In this document: positions 1 to 6,082 of the stretch, in pieces
How the letters are laid out: each line of letters opens with the position of its first letter
Position numbering within the stretch: position 1 is the first letter of the stretch
Origin: Chthoniobacterales bacterium
GTDB lineage: Bacteria > Verrucomicrobiota > Verrucomicrobiia > Chthoniobacterales > UBA10450
DNA length: 6,354 nucleotides
Direction: 5' to 3'
Assembly: GCA_025980625.1 (NCBI GenBank)
Contig: JAICXG010000162.1
Coordinates: 1-6,354, forward strand
Translations under genes and position numbers: made by a program
The notes under the pieces: model-generated
Databases searched by the model: none
Told to the model about the DNA's origin: nothing
What the model saw: the letters and a program-made list of their open reading frames with translations, nothing else

Positions 1-298
1 CGGCGGCGGTTATTTCTACTGGTGGGACGGTTGGTGGTATCCGGCCTACGGCTATAGTCCGATCTACAATAACTATATCTATAGCGAGCCGATCTATGCC
101 CCTAACGAGGCTGCCCCTGGCCAGGTGATCGAGAACGTGCAAATCGCGCTCCGCGACCAAGGCTACTATCCAGGCGCGATCGACGGCATTGTGGGATCGC
201 AGACCCGCGCCGCGCTCGCAGCCTACCAGCGAGATCACGGCCTTCTCGTTACGGAAGCGATCGACGAGCCGACCCTCGTTACCCTTGATCTGGCCTAA
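1..298 (+). CDS. Peptidoglycan-binding domain protein, C-terminal part
   Basis: The gene enters from the left edge; 98 residues are visible, reading in the frame that begins at base 2 and ending at TAA 296-298. Residues 1-32 are strikingly aromatic (nine Tyr, four Trp and one Phe, with Gly, Pro and Asn), for example YFYWWDGWWYPAYGY. A short linker (NEAAPG) follows, then residues 41-97 form a peptidoglycan_binding_1-type domain: QVIENVQIALRDQGYYPG, then AIDGIVGSQTRAALAAYQ, then HGLLVTEAIDEPTL. The G-x-D-G-x-x-G-x-x-T-x-x-A-[IL]-x-x-[FY]-Q signature is present. In this family the domain holds a secreted or envelope protein on the cell wall, so an envelope location is inferred; no catalytic domain is visible. 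The N terminus, and any signal peptide, lies outside the window. The stop codon is part of a CCTAACGA word. The domain call is firm; the role of the whole protein is unknown. Confidence 0.88.
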   Translation, partial: GGGYFYWWDGWWYPAYGYSPIYNNYIYSEPIYAPNEAAPGQVIENVQIALRDQGYYPGAIDGIVGSQTRAALAAYQRDHGLLVTEAIDEPTLVTLDLA

Positions 299-311
299 CG
301 AAGGTTCCGCG

Positions 312-338
312 TAGGTCCCATCATTCTGGTGGGACCTA
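312..338. terminator. Strong hairpin after the peptidoglycan-binding gene
   Basis: The arms TAGGTCCCATCA (312-323) and TGGTGGGACCTA (327-338) pair over 12 positions, with one G-U wobble in RNA and a three-base loop (TTC). The hairpin begins 13 bases after the TAA of the upstream gene and is the most stable short stem in the window. No T-run follows, so it is not a canonical intrinsic terminator; it could instead protect the 3' end of the mRNA. A GTG at 329, which opens a longer reading frame for the polymerase, sits inside the stem. This argues against that codon being the real start. Confidence 0.6.
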
Positions 339-460
339 GGCGCAGGGGCCTGATCGCGTCGTCTCTTCTCGCTGGCCGTTCCGGGGCGCCTTCGATCGCA
401 AACAGGCTCCCGGACGCTGCGGTCACTCGAATCAGCCCCAAGGTGTGCCATCGTTCCGCG

Positions 461-2734
461 ATGGCTTTTGAGGACAACGAGTTGCTTTTCGGTTCCGATC
501 CGACTCCCCGGATCGTCGCGATCGAGTTGGGCGAGACGGGGACGGTAAAGGTCTATCGCCGGGAAAAGAATGGCTCTACGACCTGCGAACTCGAGCAGTT
601 TCATCCTTTTCTCTGGGCGGATAGCGACGTTGCCGATCTCGGCCTAACGACTGCGGAGAAACTGAGCGGCGACCTGAAATACAATTGGCTGGTAACGACC
701 GACAGTTGGAAGGAATTAATCGCGCTCCGCAATGGGTTGAAGCGGGCCGGGCGCAACTTTTTCGGGTTGAGCGATCCCGTGCAGCATTACCTCACTCACA
801 CCGGGCGCACCCTTTTCAAGCAACTGCCCTTTGAAGAACTCAAACGGATGCAGATCGAGGTGCTCTCCTTTGCCGGGGGCGATCTCGAAGCGGCGGCGGA
901 GGATCACATCACGAGCATTGCCCTCTCCGACAACAACGGCTGGGAGGAATTGCTCGAGGTCGATCCGCGCGCGATCGAGGAATCGGAGCACGGCGCGATC
1001 AAGCGCCTAACGAACATAATCAAGGAACGCGACCCGGATGTGATCGAAGGCCACAACCTCTTCAAGTTCGATCTGCCCTTTCTCGTGGCGCGCGCGCGCA
1101 AGGCGAAGACGAAACTCGATTGGGGTCGCAGCGGTGGGTTTCTGCGCTCGCGTCCGTCGCGGCTTCAGATCGCGGAGAAAACGATCGATTACCCCAAGTT
1201 CACAGTCGAGGGCCGGCATTTCGTCGATACCTTTTTGCTCGCGCAGTTTTACGACGTCGGGATGCGCTCGCTTACCGGCTTCGAACGGGGCGAGGTGGCG
1301 GAGCACTTTGGCCTAACGAACATAGCCGAGGTTTCACAGTTATCCGGCAAACAGCTGCAACGCGCCTGGCTCAATGATCCATCCCGGTATCGGGAGCGCG
1401 CCCTGTGCGCGGTGCGCGAAACCCGGGCGATGGCGGAGTTACTTAGCCCGAGTTACTTCATCCAGGCGCAGATCTTTCCCTATAATTACCAGGACGTGAT
1501 CGTGCGCGGCAACGCCACCCGCATCAACGCCCTTTTCCTGCGCGAGTATTTCCGGCAACGGCACAGCCTTCCTGAGATGCCGATGGCGCGAAGCTTCGAG
1601 GGCGGTTACACCGATATCTTCTTCACCGGCGTGGCGCGAAACGTCTGGCATTGCGATGTCGCTTCGCTCTATCCCTCGATCATGCTCCAGTTCGATTGTT
1701 TCCCGGTAACTGATCAGCTCCAGATCTTTCGCCATCTCCTCACTGATCTGCGCACGTTTCGTCTTCAGGCGAAGAGTGACATGCGAGCGGCAAGCGATCC
1801 AGCGGCGCGGCGCCATTTCCATGCCCTGCAAAACACCTTTAAGATCCTGATCAACAGCTTTTATGGTTATCTCGGCTTCGCCCAGGGTAACTTCGCCGAT
1901 TTCGAGGCCGCCGCGCGTGTGACTCAGATCGGCCGCGACCTACTCAAAAAGATGATTGATTGGCTCAAGGCGCAAGGCGCCCAAGTAATCGAGGTGGACA
2001 CCGATGGTATCTACTTCGTTCCGCCGTATTTTTCTCATCCCAACCTTCTCGCCACGGGAGAAGAAACGCCTGTTCCCATTTCTAAAACTGGTGGGGGTGA
2101 GGGTAAATCGATCGAGCAACTGAGCGGCGGCCTTGCCAGGATTCTGCCGCCCGGCATTGAAGTCGAGTTCGACGAACAGTTTGAGGCGATGTTTAGTTAC
2201 AAGGCCAAGAACTACGCCCTTCTAACTCAGGAAGGCGAAGTGATCATCAAGGGTGGCGCTTTGAAATCGCGCGGCTTGGAAAAATTCCAGCGCGTTTTCG
2301 TTGAGGAGATAATCAAGCTCCTGATGGAAGCAAAACCCGAAGCAATTGCGGCCTTGCGCGATCAGTTCGCGCAAAACATCCGCGATCGCGAATGGCCAAT
2401 CGAGATGCTGATGAAGACCGACACGCTTCAGGATTCACTCGAAAAATACCGGCAGAAGATCGCCGGGGGTGGCCGCAACAAAGCCGCCGCCTACGAGCTC
2501 GCCCTAACGAGCGGCCGCAATTATAAGCCGGGCGACCAAATCAGTTACTATATCAAAGCGACTCCCAAAAAAGTCGCGGCCTACGAAGCAGCCAAGCTCG
2601 TGACCGACTTCGACCCGCAGAACCGCGACGAGAATGTCGATTACTATATCGCCAAGCTCGATGAGCTGGTGAAAAAGTTTGGCGGCATGACCGCGGAAGC
2701 CAGGGCGCCGAAGCAGGCCAGTCTCGAGCTTTAG
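461..2734 (+). CDS. B-family DNA polymerase, exonuclease motifs degenerate
   Basis: This 757-residue protein is a template-directed DNA polymerase of family B, the family that includes E. coli Pol II. The polymerase half is intact: motif A DVASLYPSIM (399-408), motif B K461 followed by NSFYG (465-469), motif C DTDG (513-516, both metal-binding Asp kept, Gly for the usual Ser) and the KxY-type motif KAKNY (581-585). The DEDDy proofreading domain is only partly preserved. Exo II GHNLFKFDLPF (197-207) is present, but the Exo I region reads MQIEVL (130-135) with no D-x-E, and the Exo III region reads CAVRE (316-320) where Y-x-x-x-D is expected. Proofreading is therefore probably weak or absent. 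I chose ATG 461 because MAFEDNELLFG begins family-like sequence; the 44 codons from GTG 329 run through a hairpin and look non-coding. No clear Shine-Dalgarno precedes 461. Tandem stops TAG-TAA end the gene. It could serve in repair or translesion synthesis; no partner gene is adjacent. Confidence 0.93.
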   Translation: MAFEDNELLFGSDPTPRIVAIELGETGTVKVYRREKNGSTTCELEQFHPFLWADSDVADLGLTTAEKLSGDLKYNWLVTTDSWKELIALRNGLKRAGRNFFGLSDPVQHYLTHTGRTLFKQLPFEELKRMQIEVLSFAGGDLEAAAEDHITSIALSDNNGWEELLEVDPRAIEESEHGAIKRLTNIIKERDPDVIEGHNLFKFDLPFLVARARKAKTKLDWGRSGGFLRSRPSRLQIAEKTIDYPKFTVEGRHFVDTFLLAQFYDVGMRSLTGFERGEVAEHFGLTNIAEVSQLSGKQLQRAWLNDPSRYRERALCAVRETRAMAELLSPSYFIQAQIFPYNYQDVIVRGNATRINALFLREYFRQRHSLPEMPMARSFEGGYTDIFFTGVARNVWHCDVASLYPSIMLQFDCFPVTDQLQIFRHLLTDLRTFRLQAKSDMRAASDPAARRHFHALQNTFKILINSFYGYLGFAQGNFADFEAAARVTQIGRDLLKKMIDWLKAQGAQVIEVDTDGIYFVPPYFSHPNLLATGEETPVPISKTGGGEGKSIEQLSGGLARILPPGIEVEFDEQFEAMFSYKAKNYALLTQEGEVIIKGGALKSRGLEKFQRVFVEEIIKLLMEAKPEAIAALRDQFAQNIRDREWPIEMLMKTDTLQDSLEKYRQKIAGGGRNKAAAYELALTSGRNYKPGDQISYYIKATPKKVAAYEAAKLVTDFDPQNRDENVDYYIAKLDELVKKFGGMTAEARAPKQASLEL

Positions 2735-2774
2735 TAACCGTTCGCCAGAGTGACTCGTTCCCACGTTCCCTTAG

Positions 2775-2921
2775 AAGCCATCAGTCGTCATAAATCCAAA
2801 AAGCCTGTCATCCCGAGCGAAGCCGAGGGATCCCGGCGCGCAAGCTTGAAGGTGACTTCTACGGGATCCCTCGACTTCGCTGCGCTCCGCTCGGGATGAC
2901 GCGCTATTTATGAGATGGCTT
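2775..2921. repeat. Nested palindrome between convergent genes, REP/MITE-like
   Basis: The inner arms are 2807-2834, beginning GTCATCCCGAGCG and ending GAGGGATCCC, and the inverted copy 2863-2900. They match throughout except for about ten extra bases (GAGCGCAGCG as the reverse complement) in the right arm and one C/T difference. A 28-base loop separates them. A second, outer pair of arms surrounds this: AAGCCATC then TCATAAAT at 2775-2795, and ATTTATGA then GATGGCTT at 2906-2921, with five extra bases on the left. The unit lies between the stop of the polymerase gene and the stop of the sulfotransferase gene, so a role as a bidirectional terminator is a natural inference. The right outer arm encodes the last five residues and stop of the sulfotransferase. 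From memory, strings like GTCATCCCGAGCG with GAGGGATC recur across many genomes as dispersed repeats; other copies cannot be seen here. No transposase or clear target-site duplication was found. Confidence 0.8.
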
Positions 2922-3791
2922 AGAGTCGATCACGCGCAGTCCGGATAACTGCTCCGCTAACTCTTTCTGGTCGGCTGCATAATACGACTCCCACTTCGCC
3001 CGCTCTTCCGGCGTGAGTGACTCATATTTCTGCGCCTTGCTGTTAAGCCGGTGGTAAACGGTTTGCAGCGTCTTCGCGACTGTGGGCGATTTCAGAACGG
3101 CGCCAACGCCAGGGAGCGCGGCAACACCTTCGTAGACGCGCTGCGCGGCGGATTGCACGAGGGGAAAACGCGGCGCCCTGGCCGCATTCTTACTCGATTC
3201 GATCTGTGGCTTATAATTCGGGTCAACATTCAAGAATTCGTAGGTGCGCTCGCGGACGCGGTCAGGGTCGCGCCGGATGGCGTCGAATTGGACGACGAGA
3301 AAGCTTTCCGCCGGGAAACGATCGAGATACGGCTTGAGATGGCGGGCGTAGCAGCCGAGGTCGCGCAGAAAAGGATTTTCCATCATCTCGGCGAAGGTGC
3401 GAGGTAAGGACGCAATCACCGCGTTGCGGTTGTACCAATACCAGGAGTAAATCATCTCGATCGGCGGCCGGAGGGCGAGCAGGAGTTTGATGTCGGGTCG
3501 GTAGGCGGCGATGCGCACCGCGGCTTCTTCCGAATAAAAGTAGGAAGGACAAAACTCTCCCCGGCGGGTAATCGCTCCGGTAGCTGCCGGAAATTGCATG
3601 TGATACCAGGAGTCACCGCGTTCAAAGCAACCCAGCTCTTTTCCCGCGATTCGCCGCAAAATCGTGTCAGCGAAGTAATAGACCTCCTTGTCGGGCGCGA
3701 AACCAATCTGGGGATGGGCTTCGAGCTGCGCGGAAAGCCAGGTGGTGCCGCACTTTGGTGCACCGATTCCGATGAAATCGACCTTGGACAT
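2904..3791 (-). CDS. PAPS-dependent sulfotransferase family protein
   Basis: This 295-residue cytosolic-type protein (no signal peptide) belongs to the sulfotransferase fold that moves sulfate from 3'-phosphoadenosine-5'-phosphosulfate to a hydroxyl or amine acceptor. The 5'-phosphosulfate loop is GIGAPKCGTTWL (residues 8-19), next to the first strand VDFIG. HPQIGFAPDKEVYYF (26-40) is the family's H-P-x-I...K-E-x-x-y-F segment. GEFCPSYFY (78-86) matches the g-E-x-[ST]-P-x-Y segment. LRPPIEMIYSWY (107-118) is the 3'-phosphate-binding segment, with R108 and S116 in the usual Arg-x7-Ser spacing. The length is normal for the family. The acceptor (glycan, lipid, polysaccharide or small molecule) cannot be read from sequence and no biosynthetic neighbour helps. 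The start at 3791 lies just before the phosphosulfate loop and has no evident Shine-Dalgarno. Its promoter should lie in the 111-base gap shared with the divergent M20 gene. The C-terminal KPSHK and stop come from the repeat arm. Confidence 0.9.
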   Translation of the reverse strand: MSKVDFIGIGAPKCGTTWLSAQLEAHPQIGFAPDKEVYYFADTILRRIAGKELGCFERGDSWYHMQFPAATGAITRRGEFCPSYFYSEEAAVRIAAYRPDIKLLLALRPPIEMIYSWYWYNRNAVIASLPRTFAEMMENPFLRDLGCYARHLKPYLDRFPAESFLVVQFDAIRRDPDRVRERTYEFLNVDPNYKPQIESSKNAARAPRFPLVQSAAQRVYEGVAALPGVGAVLKSPTVAKTLQTVYHRLNSKAQKYESLTPEERAKWESYYAADQKELAEQLSGLRVIDSKPSHK

Positions 3792-3867
3792 ATGGCTCAG
3801 CGGGTCATAACAGATCGTCGATCAGTTTCAAGGTGTTTTGCTTCGGGCGAGAGGTTAGCGTTTCCGC

Positions 3868-3898
3868 TTGCGCGTGTGCAAAGCGCGACAGATAGAAT
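3868..3898 (+). promoter_or_regulatory. Possible promoter of the M20 gene, leaderless geometry
   Basis: TTGCGC (3868-3873) and TAGAAT (3893-3898) resemble -35 and -10 boxes with a 19-base spacer, longer than the ideal 17. Transcription would begin about 3904-3905, essentially at the ATG at 3903. That fits the lack of any Shine-Dalgarno in AGATAGAATAGTC before the start, so a leaderless or near-leaderless message is possible. This rests on sequence resemblance only. Confidence 0.25.
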
Positions 3899-3902
3899 AG
3901 TC

Positions 3903-5402
3903 ATGATTCGACGCACGCTTCTCTCGCTCTTCGCCGGCGCGCTCGCGTTTGGCCTAACGAACACCCGCGCTCAGGCGGGGGAAAACGATTTTTCCGACGT
4001 CAAAACACAAGTTACAAAAGAGCACGACCAAGCTATTAAACGTTTGCAGGATTGGATCGGCCAAGTCTCGATCGCGGCGGAGGATCGCGGTTATCCCGAA
4101 GGCGCGGATTATATGATCAAGCTGCTGAAGGAGGCCGGCTTCCAGCGTGCGGAAAGGATTGAGACGTCAGGCAAACCGGGAGTCTTCGCCACCCTCGACG
4201 CGGGCGCGCCGAAAACCGTCGGGCTCTATTTCATGTACGACGTGAAACAGTTCGATCCAAAGGAATGGTCCTCGCCCCCGACAGAAGCGAAGATCGTCGA
4301 CAAGCCCGGCCTTGGAAAGGTTATGGTCGGCCGTGGCGCGGTGAACCAGAAAGGTCCGGAGGCGACGTTCCTCGAAGCGCTGCACGCGATCCTGGCGGCC
4401 GGGCGTAAGATGCCGGTCAACTTCGTCTTTGTCGCGGAAGGCGAAGAAGAGATCGGGTCGCCACATTTCCCGCAGGTCGTGCACAAGCCGGAGGTCGAGC
4501 AGGCGTTAAAAAAGTGCGTTGGAATTTTCATGCCCTTCGCTGCTCAGGACCTCGACGGAATGGTGACAGTAACGTTAGGCGCGAAAGGCGTCGTCGAAGT
4601 CGAGCTCACGTCGTCGGGCGAGCTGTGGGGGCGCGGTCCGCTCAAGGACATTCATTCCTCGAACAAGGCGCGGGTCGATAGCCCAGTCTGGCATCTGGTC
4701 AAGGCCTTGAGCACGCTCGTAAACGAAGACGCCACCGAGCCAACAATCGAGGGCCTGACGAAAAATGTGCGGCCGCTCAGCGCGACGGAAAAGCAGATGA
4801 TTGATACCGCAGCCAGGCGCTTGAATGAAGCCGACGCGAAGAAAATCATGGGTGTGAAGAAATGGGTGCGCGACATCAGTTGGACGGAGGCGTTGCAACG
4901 GATGTCAGGCGAACCGACGGTGAATATCGAAGGGATCATAGGGGGTTACACCGGTCCCGGCGGCAAGACCATTCTCCCGCACAAAGCGATCGCAAAGCTC
5001 GACCTGCGCCTGGTGCCTAACCAAACCGCGCAAGCCGCGCTTGCAGCGCTCAAGAATCATCTCGCGAAGCATGGCTACGGCGATATTGATGTGAATATGA
5101 CTGGCGGTTATGACCCGACGACAACGCCGGCTGACTCACCAGTGGTCAAAGCCGAGGAAGCCGTATACAACCAACACGGGCTCGATCCCGTCGTGCTGCC
5201 GCGACTCGGCGGCTCCTGGCCGGGTTATGTTTTTACCAATCCGCCGCTAAGTCTGGGCGCGAGTCACTTCGGCCTTGGCCACGGGAGCGGCGCGCATGCA
5301 CCGGATGAGTATTACCTGATCGAATCGTCAAACCCGAAAATCGCGGGGTTTGATGACGCGGTCATGTCTTACGTCGAGTATCTCTACCAGTTAGCGAAAT
5401 AG
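3903..5402 (+). CDS. Exported M20-family metallopeptidase homologue, altered metal site
   Basis: This 499-residue protein starts with a signal peptide (MIRR, hydrophobic TLLSLFAGALAFGL, probable cleavage after AQA at about residue 25), so it should be exported. The body follows the M20/M25/M40 family, whose members hydrolyse peptide or acyl-amino-acid bonds with two zinc ions. Recognisable segments are YFMYDVKQFDPKEW (109-122), VGRGAVNQKGPEATFLEAL (142-160), VAEGEEEIGSPHF (177-189), the lid-domain segment KDIHSSN (248-254), KLDLRLVPNQ and, near the C terminus, GHGSGAHAPDEYYLIE. Catalytic E182 with E183, H251 and H465 are in place. The first ligand motif H-x-D reads M111-Y-D113, and the bridging Asp of RGA-x-D-x-KG is N148. 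No clear Asp ligand is visible after the EEEIGS segment, where IFMPFAAQDLDG stands. It may be an inactive relative, a one-metal enzyme or a divergent subfamily. An upstream in-frame extension to 3594 runs antisense through the sulfotransferase gene and was discarded. No Shine-Dalgarno is evident. Confidence 0.87.
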   Translation: MIRRTLLSLFAGALAFGLTNTRAQAGENDFSDVKTQVTKEHDQAIKRLQDWIGQVSIAAEDRGYPEGADYMIKLLKEAGFQRAERIETSGKPGVFATLDAGAPKTVGLYFMYDVKQFDPKEWSSPPTEAKIVDKPGLGKVMVGRGAVNQKGPEATFLEALHAILAAGRKMPVNFVFVAEGEEEIGSPHFPQVVHKPEVEQALKKCVGIFMPFAAQDLDGMVTVTLGAKGVVEVELTSSGELWGRGPLKDIHSSNKARVDSPVWHLVKALSTLVNEDATEPTIEGLTKNVRPLSATEKQMIDTAARRLNEADAKKIMGVKKWVRDISWTEALQRMSGEPTVNIEGIIGGYTGPGGKTILPHKAIAKLDLRLVPNQTAQAALAALKNHLAKHGYGDIDVNMTGGYDPTTTPADSPVVKAEEAVYNQHGLDPVVLPRLGGSWPGYVFTNPPLSLGASHFGLGHGSGAHAPDEYYLIESSNPKIAGFDDAVMSYVEYLYQLAK

Positions 5403-5440
5403 AGTCAGCGCGGAATCAGCAGTTATCGCTCCGGCAGGGT

Positions 5441-5490
5441 CGGCAAGCTGTTACATGCCTTGAGCCGGGAAGTAACTATCCTGCTTGCCG
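5441..5490. terminator. Imperfect inverted repeat between convergent genes
   Basis: CGGCAAG (5441-5447) and CTTGCCG (5484-5490) are perfect inverted arms. Inside them GTTAC (5450-5454) and GTAAC (5472-5476) also pair, leaving asymmetric bulges and a 17-base loop. It lies in the 113-base gap between the stops of the M20 gene and the receiver gene, where a shared bidirectional terminator would be expected. No T-run accompanies it, so the call is tentative. Confidence 0.35.
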
Positions 5491-5515
5491 GTGAACAGAC
5501 CGGCGGCCGGCAGAG

Positions 5516-6082
5516 TTATCCTTTCTGCCTTGGCGACTTCCGGCTCGTGGCGCGCGATCGAGGCTTGCTGGCTGAGCGCCGCCTTGGTTTCTTCAAGGGC
5601 AGGAGCGGGGCGGTCGCAGCATTGCGGATTGTCACGACCAATTCTTCGGCGGGTGCGCCTTTCACGACGTGTTCCAGAAAGCCCGCGGCGCGGCTCCGCG
5701 TCACATGGTGAAGGTCGTCGAAGGCCGAAAAGGCGAGCGCACGCACGTCCGGCCTGGTCTTTCTTAAGGCGGTGAGCAAATCCCAACCGGTCCCATCGGG
5801 CAGGTTAAGATCGCAGAGCAGAACATCAAACTCGATCTGCGGTGCCAGCTCGAGTGCCGACTTCGCGTCGCAGGCCACTTCCACGCTGAAACCGCTGGTC
5901 TCAAGAAACATCTTTAAGGCTCGCGCCGTCGCCGGGTGATCCTCGATGACAAAGACGCGGATCTTCGAACCCGGCGAACCGATTCCTTTCTGGGTTCGCG
6001 CTGCGTGACCGGAGCGCGATTTGCCGGCCGAACGAGTGCTCGGCCACGTTTTTTTTGAACCGGCTGGCAGCTTTTTTAACAC
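5516..6082 (-). CDS. Receiver-domain response regulator with basic N- and C-terminal tails
   Basis: With the GTG start at 6082 the product is 188 residues. Residues 1-39 form a Lys/Arg/Ser-rich lead-in (LKKLPAGSKKTWPSTRSAGK). Residues 40-155 are a CheY-like receiver: acidic pair E47-D48 in VFVIEDHP, phosphoacceptor D91 in LLCDLNLPDGTG, the Thr/Ser switch S119 in LAFSAFDD and the conserved Lys K141 in EHVVKGAP. Residues 160-188 form a second basic tail (LKKPRRRSASKPRSRATSRK). No HTH, HD-GYP, GGDEF or other output domain follows, so it either works by protein contact or uses its basic tails on nucleic acid. No histidine kinase is adjacent. The frame stays open to an ATG at 6286, but that start would overlap the well-supported + strand gene at 6276, and the extra 68 residues look non-coding. 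Alternatives are ATG 6205 and TTG at about 6109. The gene carries an A8 run (coding strand, 6049-6056) early on. Confidence 0.85.
   Translation of the reverse strand: MLKKLPAGSKKTWPSTRSAGKSRSGHAARTQKGIGSPGSKIRVFVIEDHPATARALKMFLETSGFSVEVACDAKSALELAPQIEFDVLLCDLNLPDGTGWDLLTALRKTRPDVRALAFSAFDDLHHVTRSRAAGFLEHVVKGAPAEELVVTIRNAATAPLLPLKKPRRRSASKPRSRATSRKSPRQKG

Larger units (their letters stand above)
101..3960 (+). repeat. Seven same-strand copies of the octamer CCTAACGA
   Basis: Exact copies lie at 101-108, 294-301, 643-650, 1006-1013, 1312-1319, 2503-2510 and 3953-3960, all on the + strand. Four are part of the decamer GGCCTAACGA (292, 641, 1310, 3951), and the copies at 1005 and 1311 share 14 bases (GCCTAACGAACATA). 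Codon phase differs: CCT-AAC-GA (Pro-Asn) at 101, CC-TAA-CGA (a stop) at 294, and C-CTA-ACG-A (Leu-Thr) in five copies within the polymerase and M20 genes. No exact reverse-strand copy was found. The nearest is CGTTAGGC at 4573-4580, which lacks the final matching base. Two genes on the - strand contain none. Function unknown. Confidence 0.85.

Noticed and set aside
329..460. 44-codon N-terminal extension of the polymerase from GTG 329
   Set aside because: The GTG lies inside the 312-338 hairpin, has no Shine-Dalgarno, and the encoded stretch has no polymerase-like sequence; MAFEDNELLFG from 461 fits the family start.
2735..2903. CRISPR-like or tRNA-like structure between the convergent genes
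   Set aside because: There is only one inverted pair with no spaced direct repeats, and no cloverleaf or CCA-type acceptor arrangement.
3051..3407. Open frame of 118 codons on the + strand inside the sulfotransferase gene
   Set aside because: It is antisense to a well-supported gene, with no start signal or family motifs; it follows from GC-rich codon structure.
3594..3902. 103-codon extension of the M20 gene upstream of 3903
   Set aside because: It overlaps the sulfotransferase coding region in antisense and precedes an obvious signal peptide that must be N-terminal.
4573..4580. Reverse-strand copy of the CCTAACGA word (CGTTAGGC)
   Set aside because: Read on the - strand it is GCCTAACG followed by T, so the final A of the octamer is missing; not counted as a copy.
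5014..5023. GCCTAACCAA in the M20 gene as an eighth word copy
   Set aside because: It differs from CCTAACGA at the G (C instead) and is simply Pro-Asn-Gln codons.
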